DNA of 64,000 nucleotides from Lanius collurio (taxonomy: Eukaryota > Chordata > Aves > Passeriformes > Laniidae), in the NCBI GenBank assembly GCA_020086605.1, contig JACBWW010000018.1:13441647-13505646 (forward strand). The letters run 5' to 3'. Positions within the stretch are counted from its first letter, which is position 1. Every line of letters begins with the position of its first letter. Shown here one piece after another: positions 14,301-24,787 of the stretch. The translations under genes were made by a program, and so were the position numbers. Below the pieces are notes generated by a model. The model had not been told where the DNA came from, searched no databases, and saw only the letters and a list, made by a program, of their open reading frames with translations.

Positions 14301-16186
14301 GCTCTCAGAGCCCCAGGTTCACTGCTACATTGAGTGTCCTGGTGTTAATGGAATGGCACCTGCTGCTGTGTGCAAAGCCTCCACAGAGCACACCTTCCCT
14401 GCCAGCCCAAAGGGAACATGTGGCAAAATCACTGAAGCTCCTTGACTCTAGCAGAAGGTGGAGTTTGATGTCCTGCTATAAAATACTGGAAGCCTAATCC
14501 TTGGCCCTCATTGTCTCCTGAAATTAGGTGAATTTCCCATGGAAATGAAAGGAAATTTTATATTAAGAAACCTTCAATATTTACTGGCTTTACTTTGCTT
14601 AAGTAACCAGGGGGAATTTAAACTGATCTTTTGTTTTCATGTGGAAAAATCCCATGCACTGTAATAGAGGAGACCCTGAAAGGCTTTTATCTTAATTACT
14701 GCAGAAAATTACAGAGAATTAGATCCTTTCCAATGGTTTTCTGAATCATCCTTTGGGATTTGATAGCAGGAATATAATTTGCTATTGAATTGTATAGATT
14801 AGTGGAATAACAATGCCTCTAGAAAAGTGTTCACTATCTATTAGTGTCTTTAGGGCTTCCCTATAAAAGGTTTCTAAAAGCCTTTTATTTACAAATATAT
14901 CCAGGGGGTTCTGTTATGCTATACACCTTTGTTTATAATGCACACTGATTAAAGTAAGAAAAGCAAAAATAGACAGCACAGACCAGTGATCTGGCTTCTG
15001 GGATAAGGATAGCATGAAGAAACCATCTTGATAACCCTGTGAAAATGCATCACATAGCCAAGAAAGGCAGAAAAAAGCTAAGGTTTTCATTCTGCATGGA
15101 GTTACTGCTGGCAGACCCTTCTTCCCACCTAAACTTAGCAGCTTTAGGGAGCTGCAAAGAGCTTTACTTTGGATTACAGCTCCATAAACTAACACGGTAA
15201 ATTGATGGTGGAATTTGATCATACCCTGGGAATTTGCATGCAAGAACCCATGATTGTATGTCTGATATAGCAATAGCTGATCAATTCCTTGTTTACTCCC
15301 TTCAGCTGAGCAGCAGCTGGGTCTTTCAGCTGCAACCACAGCTCTCTCCTGAGCAGACTGTGCTGTATTGTGAGATAGCCTGTTGTTTCCTGCCCTAGTA
15401 CTTGTTGCACCGACAGAAAAAGACTCCCTGACCCCTTCTCTGCACCCTCACTTCCACCTCACAGGCATCAGTAGTGTCACCTAGGGATAACTGGGTCTTA
15501 GTTGTGCAGTGGTTTGTTACACAGATCTGGTCTCACTGTTAACATGCTTAAGCCTCTGAAGAATGCTTGCAGTCGAAGTGTGGTGAGGCACTGTCAGGTT
15601 CTTTGTGTATTTAGGGGTCATACTAAGCTCCTTTTCCAACCCCCCAGTCAGCAGTAAGGAGTAAGGACTACACAATATCTGCTGTGGTAGTTTTCTGATG
15701 GGTATTTGTGTTCCTTTTTTGATTTATGCTAACTGCATTTGCTCTCTTCTTATACAACCTTGAAGGAAAAGACCTTGCTGAGCGTAGTTGTGTGCTGTTC
15801 AACAGATTTGTTATTCCACCACCTGATGGAGAACTCGCTGAACGGTGCCTGACTCCAGCACATCCTGCCAGAGTTACCCTGGTTAAGCAGTGCAGCTAAG
15901 GCTGCCAGACACAGGTGTTTGCAGAAGTCACAGAAAGTCTCCGCTGTCCTCAGTCACCTCTTAAAAGTGCCCAGCAGGGAAAATGGAAGACAGATGTCAG
16001 CAGCAATTTCAAGATTTGCTTGTTTCTGCAAAAGAGGTGAGGATAGAAGGGGAAACACAGTGGCTTTATGTGACTTTCTAGGTGACAACATGCCAAGGTT
16101 TCACACAGGAGTCAGAGAGGGATTCTAGCACTAAAGGATACTGCGGGTTTTTTTTTAAATAAATTAAATTAGGAAAATGTTACAAA
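2372..16186. other. Intergenic flank, no gene recognised
   Basis: About 14 kb of AT-leaning unique sequence. All open frames are at most about 140 codons, lack family motifs and look random. It includes the T runs at 8082-8105 and a short telomere-like GGGTTAGGGTTAGGG at 4995-5009. No splice-bounded exon with recognisable protein was found. Confidence 0.6.
8082..8105 (+). repeat. Poly-T runs (T8 and T14)
   Basis: Two T runs separated by CC. No associated element was recognised on either strand. Confidence 0.9.
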
Positions 16187-16242
16187 GGTATCCCAACATT
16201 GCATACCTGTGCCAGGTATCCCAATATTGCATACCCATGCAT
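16187..16242 (+). repeat. 28-bp tandem duplication
   Basis: Two adjacent 28-base units (16187-16214 and 16215-16242), each starting GGTATCCCAA and containing ATTGCATACC. They differ at only a few positions. A local duplication with no coding content. Confidence 0.9.
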
Positions 16243-18291
16243 TGAAAGTCCACATGGCAAAAAGTGTTTGATAACCTCAGACTAAAATGTGCTTTTCATT
16301 TCCCAGGGATCCATTTATATTGCAGATAATCATATGCCAGCTGCCAACACAAAACAATTAAGAGTAAAATACAGACCATTCCAGACAGCAGAAAAAAAGC
16401 ATGCTCAATACTGGAAGTAGAAAACAAATTATTTTAGTTATTAGATTTATAAGTTGAATTAAAGCTACAAAAACCATTCATGTGTATTGCAGTTCTGACC
16501 AAGTCCTGGTTCACTAATATCTTTCATGAAAAGCACTATTACCTTGTTTTTCTGTAACTTTCCTTCCCATTTTTTCATTATTTTTCCTTTGTAATTGTCT
16601 GTCTTGGCAGACAGGCAAGTCCTGTGTTCAGGACAAAAACTCCTACTCATTATTATAGATCTCTAAAATGTTTTATCTGACACATTTTCAGGCTGTCACA
16701 AGAATTACAGAAGGGTTTTTTGCTATTATAGATTGTTCCTGCTTTTTGTTTATCCATCTCAGATTTTCCCTTTCTCAGATATGAACCCATGCACCAGCCA
16801 AAGCTGTGCTCAAAGCTGCTTCTCAGCAATACAAAAAACGAGCTCTTAAAAATCTGTCAGCAGTGGCTAGATGCAGAGAGGTTTTTAGTGAAATAGGGCA
16901 GTTAAATACAGTACAGAGCTCAGGCCTCCTGGATTTCATTTTACGTTAATGTATTTTTTATGGAAAGGCACAAAGGAATCTTTTAGATCTTCATGCTAAT
17001 GAAAAGGAAATTGATGTGTAAGTCAGTGTAGTTTGACAATCATTTACAGATTGGGATATTCTAACAGGAAGCAGAATGTGGGGAAAAGCAGAAGAAAGGG
17101 TCTATTCGCTTTCAACATGTGACCAAGGGACTGTTTGCTCTTTGTGTGGATGCTGCCACAGGGAATTGTAGCATTTCCTGCCAACCTCCATTTTCCCACA
17201 CCTTTATGACAACTAGTAAGAAGTATGTTTTCCATAGAAAAGAGCCTGGGTGTTGTAGTGTTTCTTGTTTTCAAACTCGGAAAAATATCCATCTTTTACA
17301 GCTACAGCCATTTTCCAGCGTGGCCACTACACAATGGCCTGGAGAACTGAGTCACCTGTGAATTCAATGTGGGATTTTAAGTAAGAAATGATGCTGCAAC
17401 TGGTACACTGTGAGGCTCCAAAGAGGTAACAAGTATGTCTAAATCACAGTTGCTATTTTACTGAGTTTGCATGTAAAGTGCTATGTTGAAATCTGCTCAA
17501 GAGCTGCAGAATATTATGTGAGAGTAAAACTGCTGCTGGTAGCCACCTTATGATCAGAGGGTGGCTCAAGAGAAATGGTGTAATTGGGTCTTCTAGGTCT
17601 GAACATGACTGCGGGCACAGACCTACTGGTAACATTTGTAAGCTCCTGGATGGGAAGAGAGTCACTGAGTGAGGTCTCTGAGCATACAAGGAATTGAAAC
17701 AGAAGTGCTAATGGCCACTTCCTCATTATGTTTATATCTGTTTGCCAGTACAATAGGGCCCTGATTATAATTTGTGGCTTTTGATATTATTGTAATACAA
17801 GTAATTAGCTACAAATGAACAACAGCAATGAGTAGACAAGCTGTATATAATTCATATAGATGTGTAAGGGAGCATGTCATGCTGCCCCACTGAAATTTAT
17901 TTATTACATATGGAACCAAACCCAAACACCAGATCTGTAAACTCTCCATGCAAGAGAATTGTGCACATGGATGAGGGATTTAATGTTTTCACCATATCCT
18001 TGAACCAAAGCATTAGCTCCAGTGCAGCACTGCAATGTTCAACACTGCTCAGACATGAATCCAAATTTTACTGCTTGAGAGATCCCAATTTAAAAATAAA
18101 ACTAATCACAGAAAATTAACATAAATCCAGGAAATGAGCAGCAGCAATCTATCCAAACACTGCTTACAGAGGCTCTGAGACAGCCCACTTAGAGACTGTG
18201 AAGTTTATCAGATTGACTTCAGAGATGTCTGGCTACAATCTAATGACACTTTACAATAGTAAGATAAACAGATCACCAGTATCTTTTCACC

Positions 18292-18310
18292 AAAAAAAAA
18301 AAAAAAAAAA
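18292..18310 (+). repeat. Poly-A run (A19)
   Basis: Nineteen A in intergenic DNA. No upstream gene-like or SINE-like body was recognised, so this is called a homopolymer, not a retroposon tail. Confidence 0.9.
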
Positions 18311-20463
18311 GACCTAAAAAGGCACTGAGGCAAGAATAGTAAATGATCCACCTGGGGACTTTCAATAGTTATTGCCTGAAGCCGGTTGAGAATTGGGAGT
18401 CTGATTCTTAGAACCTTACTTAAAAGCATCTGCTCTTCTTTTAGACAATGTTTTAAGCATCCTGAGTATGGATAATTTGAGGCTGGCTATGACAGATGCA
18501 ATGTTATTTTTTCAAAAAATTTTAATGAGCACAGCCCTGCTGCAATGTGGAAGGCTCGATGCTGTGTTCCACTGACAGGGGGCAGATCACAACTCTTCAC
18601 AGGGGTAGGCTTTTTTTTTTTAATCTTGGAAAAAAAGTTTAAATCTGTCAAGGAAGCAACACACACCTTTTTAAAACTGTCTGAAGATTGTGGTGTGTGC
18701 TGCATACTATTGTCTGACATAATCCTTTGCATATTGAGATTGTGCCTGTAAATCACATAGATTTTTATCTACAGATACAAAGTCTATGGTGCCTGGAGGG
18801 GGAATAAGGAGGGAGCAAATCTTGTCATGGTCTCTGGGAGACATCTGGGGGACACTAGGTGTTTGGAGAGGGACACAATTGAGTATAATCCATGCTGGCT
18901 TGGCTGGCAAATTTAATAGTTGTGACTACACATGTCCCATGTGGAGACAGCTCCAGGTGGTGATATTAATGGAGTCCATGAGCCAGAACTGAGCTGGTTT
19001 TACTCCACCAGTGGGGGAAATCAAGAAGGAACCCTGGATACAGAGCAGGAGCCCAATTCCTTGCCAGTTCCATATCTCCAGAGTCTGGGAATGCTGTGAT
19101 GGGGCTCTATCACTGCAGTTCCTCCAAGTCTTGCCCCTTTGAAGCATGTAACTTGACTGGCAGAGCCAGTCTGAAAGACTCTGTGTGCCCTGAGCCTGCA
19201 CTAAACCCAGCCTTTGTAGATCCCAGCCTTCTGGAGCCTGAAGACTGCTACATGTGAGTGCTGTTTTGAAGATACTTTTGGGGTGTGTGAAATACAGGCA
19301 AAGTTTCTGGCATCAGAAGGAGGGTAAGACCTGATACAAAAAAGTACAAGGAGAGCATAGGTGACATCATGGCAATTCTGTCCAGGAGTCCCAAAATGCC
19401 TTGCTCCAGAACCAGACTAGGGACTGGTAGTGGAGCGAAAGATCTGAAGAGAAGAAGCCCCTTAAGTTTACTAAGATATCACCAGCCAAATGAAAGTGAA
19501 GCCCTGATTAATGTGAAACTTGGTTTAGTGCTTTTCTTGACTCCTTCCTACTGGACTGGTGCAGATCTGAGAATTGAGGCCCCACAGAGAAAGTGTACAG
19601 GCAGAAGAAGAGGGAGAAGTCTTGGCCATGATTCAGCTATGGGAGGAGCACAGCTGAGTGCAAAGCCAGTGAAGGAGATGGAGGAGGATGGCACAGCAGG
19701 ATCCTTGGTCTGCCACTGAGTGACTCCCTCTATGTGAGCAGCTCATTTCCCTGCTCTGTCATTTTTCTTATCTGCACAGACAGCCTGTTCTATAGCCCAG
19801 GACCAGGTTTCTGCAACGCAAGGCACAAAGGATCCTTGAACAGCTTAAAAGGTACCGCAATAATACGAAGAAGAAATTGCAGCCACCAGATGGAGAAAAT
19901 AGAGCACTTCCAGTCAGCGATTTTCCTGCTGGTGAAGTCCCATGCCACATGAAGCTTTGAGCTACAGCTGCTGCAGTGCTAAGTAGAGAAAAGGGAGATC
20001 TTTCTGGAGTTTACTTTTAAAATTAAAAAACTGGGTACAATTTCCATGAAACGAGGGATGAATTTAGCTCATTTTGTATCATGCTCTAATTACCAACTGC
20101 AGTGAAATATTCTAAGATGATGTATCTCAGGCTCCATCTTATTTTTGGATCTTGTTCCAATTAATTCCCTCTGCCAGTTTACAGCAACTAAATGAAATGC
20201 ACTGAGCATCAGGCCTGATGCCTGAGCTGCCTGGTCTTTCTCCCTTGGTATCCTGGGTCAATTGTTCTTCAAAGCTACTGCAGTACTGTTTTGCCAATCT
20301 TAGGATGATGGTATTAATACTCACTTGCTATCCAGCAGTTTTTTGAGACAGCCTATTCAAGTGTGAAAAGATTTTAAGGTCCTAGGTCACAGTACAGAAG
20401 TGAGAACAGTTATTTCTTCTCTTTCACATAATTTCTCTGTTGCCTGTTCTATTTCTGAATGTC

Positions 20464-20610
20464 GGAAATGGCATTGAAAAGAAAAGAGAGTATCTGTTCT
20501 GCAAGAGCAAAGGAAGAGGAAGTCTGTTTTGAAGGAGGAGAAGAGGAAGGCTGTTGGAAGGAAAGAGAGAGCACATGGAAGAAAGGAAGGGTGAATGTGA
20601 GAGGGAGAGC
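20464..20610 (+). repeat. Purine-rich tract
   Basis: A strongly A/G-biased stretch with an uninterrupted purine run at 20531-20550 (GAAGGAGGAGAAGAGGAAGG). Open frames through it give Glu/Lys-rich peptides and are composition artefacts. Confidence 0.7.
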
Positions 20611-21807
20611 ACAGATTCTAGTGCAGGTGAGAAACAGTTTAGTAAACCAGGTTTTCAATCCCTATCCTGAATAAGGTGAATGTCCTCATTGGCAAGTCTT
20701 GGGGCCAGCACAGCAGAGACCATGGGTCCCTTCCAAGTCTCAAATAATGCTCACAAGAGGAGCTTTGAAGATACTGCATTTTTCCACAAGAGTTCAGTTG
20801 CAGAAAGAAAAAAGATTTGGTAGAAAATTCTGGGCCAACACTATTTGCAATCTCATTCTCATTTATTTGCTCAAGTAATCCCCAGTGCTTGATTTACGTA
20901 AGCCTTGAATTAACTGTGTATTTATTCTGAGATCTTAAATTACACTGATGTGATGAGGTAAAATTGCAAGCTGATGCAGTTTCAAGGGTATTAACAAGCA
21001 CATGATGGTGAGGCAGATCCTACTTGCCACTAAGGAAACCCAAGCCCATTCAAAGGTTTCTAGAGAAGGTGGTAAAAAGGATCTTTTACAAGTACAATTT
21101 CTCTTCATGAAGCAAAATTTCTCTTAACACTGAGGTGAGGTAGAGATGTGCAGTACCTGTCAGACACTCTTAAAACTGCTTGCTTGATGCTGCTCTTGGT
21201 GAACAGTCTTGGTTTGAGCTCAGACACTGAATGAAGCACATTTCTGGATCTGAGCCATTTCTGAATAATGCATGGTACCAGGAATAAAAAAAAATTCAGA
21301 TGAGCAAGAAGCTTGGAGAAGTTACCACCCAGATCTAATGGAAATTTTCTCTAAATATGAAGGTGACTATAACTTCAAGCAGAGGTGCCATTAAAAACGA
21401 CAGACTGAAGCCACCATTGCTTCTGGTGTTAGCTGTATCTGAAATACTTCATGTTTTCAATAGGTGCTTAGTGAATTCAGGCAACGAAAGCTAGCTATGA
21501 AGTTGCCACTGAATGGGATTTAAACCTGTTAAATGAAGAGGGAGGAAAATGATAATGTAAGTCTGTGGTTGATGTGGGTGGAGAGTTGATGGGACCGTTT
21601 GGTGATCCACTGAAAGACAGAATCTGAGACAAATGATCATAAAGAAATGACTGGCAGTTCCAGTATTGAAATATGAAGCAAATAAGATACGGTTGGGAAA
21701 GAAAGCTACCCGGTCCATGAAGCTTGTGGAGATCATCAGCTTGAGAAACATGAAGCAAGAGGATTGAGGATGAAAACTGTAACTGATATAAAAAGATTGG
21801 TCTGCTT

Positions 21808-21829
21808 TGCCTAAGTGGTGCCTAAGTGG
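21808..21829 (+). repeat. 11-bp tandem duplication
   Basis: TGCCTAAGTGG is repeated twice head to tail, followed by a partial third copy (TGCCTG). Confidence 0.85.
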
Positions 21830-22496
21830 TGCCTGTGATGCATAGCACAGAGCTGCTGGCGGTTTGCACCACGTGAAAGGAAAAAAAGGATACCCACACA
21901 GCTAAAAATGGTTATGACAGGCACGCAGGGGACTTAGAGGTGTTCAGAGATGGACAGGGCAACACAGAAGGTCTTGAAGTGGATTGGGGTTCTGGAGCTA
22001 CTGTGACTTTTGTGGGAGCAGCATTATCACAAGAGGGAGCTGTCCGCCTGTATGAGATTGTCACCCCAGCCAGGCACACTGCAAGGAAACAGCACCAGGG
22101 CTCTCAAACCCTGCGAGGGGCAGGAGGCGAGAGGTCCCGAGTGTTCAGACAGGCAGTGACCACAGCAGCCTAGCATGGGAGGGCATGGGCTGAGCCGGGC
22201 TAGCAGAACTAATCCCCCAGGGCAGGCCACCAACACTGCACACCGCTAATTGCTCTTCTGCAAGTCAGATCCTGCATTGAGCTAGTGCTATCAGTTAATT
22301 GGGTTTTTGTTTTTCTGTAGGCCTTGCTGGGGAAGGAGAGGTGCTTGGTCAAAGTCAGTCAAGGTGCTAGTCAGAGGTTCATGCGACAAGGCAGCTGATA
22401 ACCAAGGCTCCGATGGTGAATGAAGTCGATATGTGTCAGTTGGCTGTGAGCAGTGTCTGAACACAGCAGCGCCTGTGTACCCAGCAGAGGGCAGGT

Positions 22497-22497
<1 letters not shown>

Positions 22498-22535
<38 letters not shown>
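22498..22535 (+). repeat. (CA)n microsatellite
   Basis: About 19 uninterrupted CA units followed by a C run. It lies in the 5' intergenic flank and is probably length-polymorphic. Confidence 0.97.
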
Positions 22536-22536
<1 letters not shown>

Positions 22537-22797
22537 CCTCCTGCCTGTACCTCTGGGACATAATTTCTTAGATAATGAGCATATCAGTGCCCTCAAAACT
22601 GTATAAGTGGCTACAGAACAAAGCCAGAGGCATCAGGCATTCTGCTTTGAATGGTTTGTAGTTTCTGTTACTGGATCCAAACCTACCCATGTGCTGAACT
22701 TCCATTTCTGATCAAGTTATGGTTCAGGGGAACTAAGCAACATCCCTATGCTCAGGTTTAAAGACTGGCATCCATATTTACAAAGTATCAGGCAAAT

Positions 22798-22839
22798 CAG
22801 CCTGTAACCTCTTCACACCAGCCTGTAACTTCTTCACAC
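22798..22839 (+). repeat. 21-bp tandem duplication
   Basis: Two 21-base units (22798-22818 and 22819-22839), each CAGCCTGTAAC followed by a CTTCACAC end, with one mismatch. Confidence 0.9.
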
Positions 22840-23432
22840 TGAGCTTAGTTTCATCTTCCAGTTATTTCTCTGAATGCTCACGCCCGATTTTGGTAGACAC
22901 ATCTTACCATAGTCTGAGACTGAGCTGAAAGCTTTGTTTCCTGCCAAGAATCTTGAGAGGATAAAACATATCCAAGCAGTTTGCATCAGTGCCATAGCAT
23001 CTAAATGCCCTATGGAAGGCAAACACAATATATTTGTATGCTTCCTGGGCAGGAAGATGGACAGTTCTTCCAGTGGATGCACTGAGGTATGTAATGGATC
23101 ATGCTGTATATATATGTTCAATGATGGGTCAAGGCACAGAAGATCGGGCTGAAGGGAGAAAACCACTGCAGGTTGAAAAGTTAGGAGGCATTAGAATACA
23201 TACAGAAGAAAAGGGTGTAGTCTTGTCGGTGAGAGAAATGGACGAAGATCAGAGGTCTGGGCTCCTTGCCACAGGCTATTTGACCTCAGGCAAGTCTTCT
23301 GAGATCCCATTTCCCTCCTATCCTTTGTCTATGTAGCTCCCAGGAGCTTCGAGGCAGTGTTGGTGTGAAGCGCAGCAGTAAGTGTACTTTATCTTGGTCA
23401 TTTCTCCTAAGATAAACGATAAAATCACTTCT
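22840..23432. other. MB21D2-proximal 5' flank, nothing recognised
   Basis: No element was recognised. If the MB21D2 promoter lies in the gap, this is its distal upstream region. Confidence 0.5.
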
Positions 23433-23452
23433 TACATATATGCATATATGTA
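23433..23452. repeat. Perfect 20-bp AT palindrome
   Basis: TACATATATGCATATATGTA reads identically on both strands. It lies about 230 bases before the assembly gap and could extrude as a cruciform. Confidence 0.85.
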
Positions 23453-23581
23453 TATTTAAAGCAATCTTCTACATACCGTAAGAAGCTAAAAAGGAATAAA
23501 CACAGAATGCCTTGGGAACATGTGGCAGGAGCAGAGTTCCCAGCCAGTTATAAATCCACTTGCAGGACAAGGCTTTTGCTG

Positions 23582-23638
23582 AAGTTTAAAATTAAATTTA
23601 AATTTTAAAAAATTTTTTAAAAATTTAAAAAAAAAATT
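23582..23638. repeat. AT-only low-complexity tract with a 20-bp palindrome
   Basis: Nearly pure A/T over 57 bases, with a perfect palindrome at 23603-23622 (four T, six A, six T, four A). It directly borders the short GC stretch before the gap, so the base order may be unreliable. Confidence 0.8.
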
Positions 23639-23678
23639 GTTTCATCCCGAGCCAGCGGTCTGGCTCCAGGCTCAGCAC

Positions 23679-24078
23679 NNNNNNNNNNNNNNNNNNNNNN
23701 NNNNNNNNNNNNNNNNNNNNNNNNNNNNNNNNNNNNNNNNNNNNNNNNNNNNNNNNNNNNNNNNNNNNNNNNNNNNNNNNNNNNNNNNNNNNNNNNNNNN
23801 NNNNNNNNNNNNNNNNNNNNNNNNNNNNNNNNNNNNNNNNNNNNNNNNNNNNNNNNNNNNNNNNNNNNNNNNNNNNNNNNNNNNNNNNNNNNNNNNNNNN
23901 NNNNNNNNNNNNNNNNNNNNNNNNNNNNNNNNNNNNNNNNNNNNNNNNNNNNNNNNNNNNNNNNNNNNNNNNNNNNNNNNNNNNNNNNNNNNNNNNNNNN
24001 NNNNNNNNNNNNNNNNNNNNNNNNNNNNNNNNNNNNNNNNNNNNNNNNNNNNNNNNNNNNNNNNNNNNNNNNNNNNNN
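23679..24078. other. Assembly gap (400 N)
   Basis: Four hundred undetermined bases. The gap is flanked by low-complexity AT sequence (23582-23638) and a short GC-rich stretch on the left, and by a pyrimidine/T37 run on the right. It probably holds the MB21D2 core promoter and most of its 5'UTR. Any open reading frame drawn across it is meaningless. Confidence 0.99.
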
Positions 24079-24109
24079 CCTTTTTCTTTTTTCCCCTCTC
24101 CCTTTCTTT

Positions 24110-24150
<41 letters not shown>
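24079..24150 (+). other. Presumed MB21D2 5'UTR remnant, pyrimidine-rich with a T37 run
   Basis: Between the assembly gap and the start codon the + strand is almost entirely C and T: a mixed C/T stretch at 24079-24111, then 37 consecutive T at 24112-24148, then GC and the ATG. The rest of the 5'UTR and the core promoter are presumed to lie in the gap. A homopolymer of this length touching a gap may have the wrong length or be an assembly artefact. No upstream ATG is present in these 72 bases. Confidence 0.5.
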
Positions 24151-24361
24151 ATGAAGATGGCGGCGCCTCTCGCCAGCAAGGCAGGGTCCGCCGGCACCAC
24201 CAGCAAGCCTCCCTTCCCGGAGCTGGATTTCCGATCGGGAGCTAGGGTGGAGGAATTAAATAAACTCATCCAGGAATTCACCAAGCACGATCAGAGGGAG
24301 TACGACGACCAGCGAGCCCTGGAGATCCACACGGCGAAGGACTTCATCTTCTCCATGCTGG
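24151..24361 (+). CDS. MB21D2: MB21D2 exon 1 (partial CDS, N-terminal 70 residues)
   Basis: First coding exon of Mab-21 domain containing 2, a member of the Mab-21/cGAS-like nucleotidyltransferase-fold family of about 490 residues whose biochemical role is poorly defined. The reading frame starts MKMAAP; residues 7-20 are a low-complexity linker that I recall as variable between species. From about residue 21 it enters PFPELDFRSGARVEELNKLI, and the exon closes with FIFSML plus the first base of a Gly codon. From memory, residues 23-70 match mammalian MB21D2 essentially without change. The exon ends at 24361 before GT (donor G|GTAGGG), giving a phase 1 intron; open reading beyond this point runs into GC-rich intron and is not coding. 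The catalytic-fold core, including the acidic residues, lies in exon 2, which is not in this window. The start at 24151 (context TTTGCATGA, weak) follows the MKM form I recall from mammals; the ATG at 24157 (AAGATGG) has the stronger Kozak context and is an alternative. Confidence 0.93.
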
Positions 24362-24395
24362 GTAGGGCAGGGACCGTGCGGGGCGGGGGCGGGGG
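24360..24395 (+). promoter_or_regulatory. G-quadruplex-like run overlapping the exon 1 splice donor
   Basis: Six G tracts lie on the + (RNA-sense) strand: 24360-24362, 24365-24367, 24370-24372, 24380-24383, 24385-24389 and 24391-24395. Loops are 1-7 bases. The first tract spans the exon/intron junction (donor GT at 24362-24363). The second half doubles as GC-box-like DNA. Folding in RNA or DNA is inferred from pattern only. Confidence 0.6.
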
Positions 24396-24706
24396 CGATG
24401 CCGGCCGGGGACCCCCGGGCAGGGCTCCCGGCGGTGCGGCACCAGCGGACCCTTTCCCCGCGCTGCGGGCGCGCCGGGCTAGGGGGGGATCCCCGGTCGC
24501 AGGGCAGCTCTCACCCCCAGGAAACTATTTTTTTCCTGTCCTATCCAACTAGCCTTTGGCAGCGATGTATTTATAAGCACAGAGGAAAGGCTGGGTCACA
24601 GAGCTGACCGGTGCTCAAGAAAGACGCCGAGCCAGCAGGGCTGCAGGCGAGGCGAGCCCGACCCTTTATTGTTTTTCCCCCCAACAATTGAGGCGTAGGA
24701 AACAGA

Positions 24707-24729
24707 TTTTTTTTTTTTTTTTTTTTTTT
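24707..24729 (+). repeat. Poly-T run (T23)
   Basis: Twenty-three uninterrupted T in the CpG-rich first part of intron 1. It is the second long T run within 600 bases of the start codon. The length may be unreliable. Confidence 0.9.
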
Positions 24730-24766
24730 GGACATCTTATTTTGGTTATTAGACCGGCGAATGCTT

Positions 24767-24787
24767 GTTCGGGATCATCTCCCGAAC
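24767..24787. repeat. Perfect inverted repeat, 8-bp arms and 5-base loop
   Basis: GTTCGGGA at 24767-24774 pairs exactly with TCCCGAAC at 24780-24787 around the loop TCATC. It lies in the CpG-rich start of MB21D2 intron 1, just after a T23 run. It could be a palindromic protein-binding site or an RNA hairpin in the pre-mRNA. No known factor was assigned. Confidence 0.7.

Larger units (their letters stand above)
16243..22497. other. Intergenic flank, no gene recognised
   Basis: Unique-looking sequence containing the A19 run, the purine tract and the 11-bp duplication. A mildly GC-rich patch with several CpGs at about 22030-22240 has no coding or repeat signature. Confidence 0.6.

Noticed and set aside
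14914..15339. 141-codon minus-strand open frame
   Set aside because: No recognisable domain, no splice or codon-bias support; within the range of random frames in 64 kb.
18292..18310. A19 as the tail of a processed pseudogene or SINE
   Set aside because: No gene-like or tRNA-like body precedes it and no flanking target duplication was seen.
23625..24284. Long open frames on both strands spanning the N gap
   Set aside because: They are open only because N codons are not read as stops; the ends are low-complexity poly-A/poly-T.
24362..24552. Continuation of the MB21D2 reading frame past exon 1
   Set aside because: The translation turns Gly/Arg/Pro-rich after the GT donor and no longer matches the family; it is intron.
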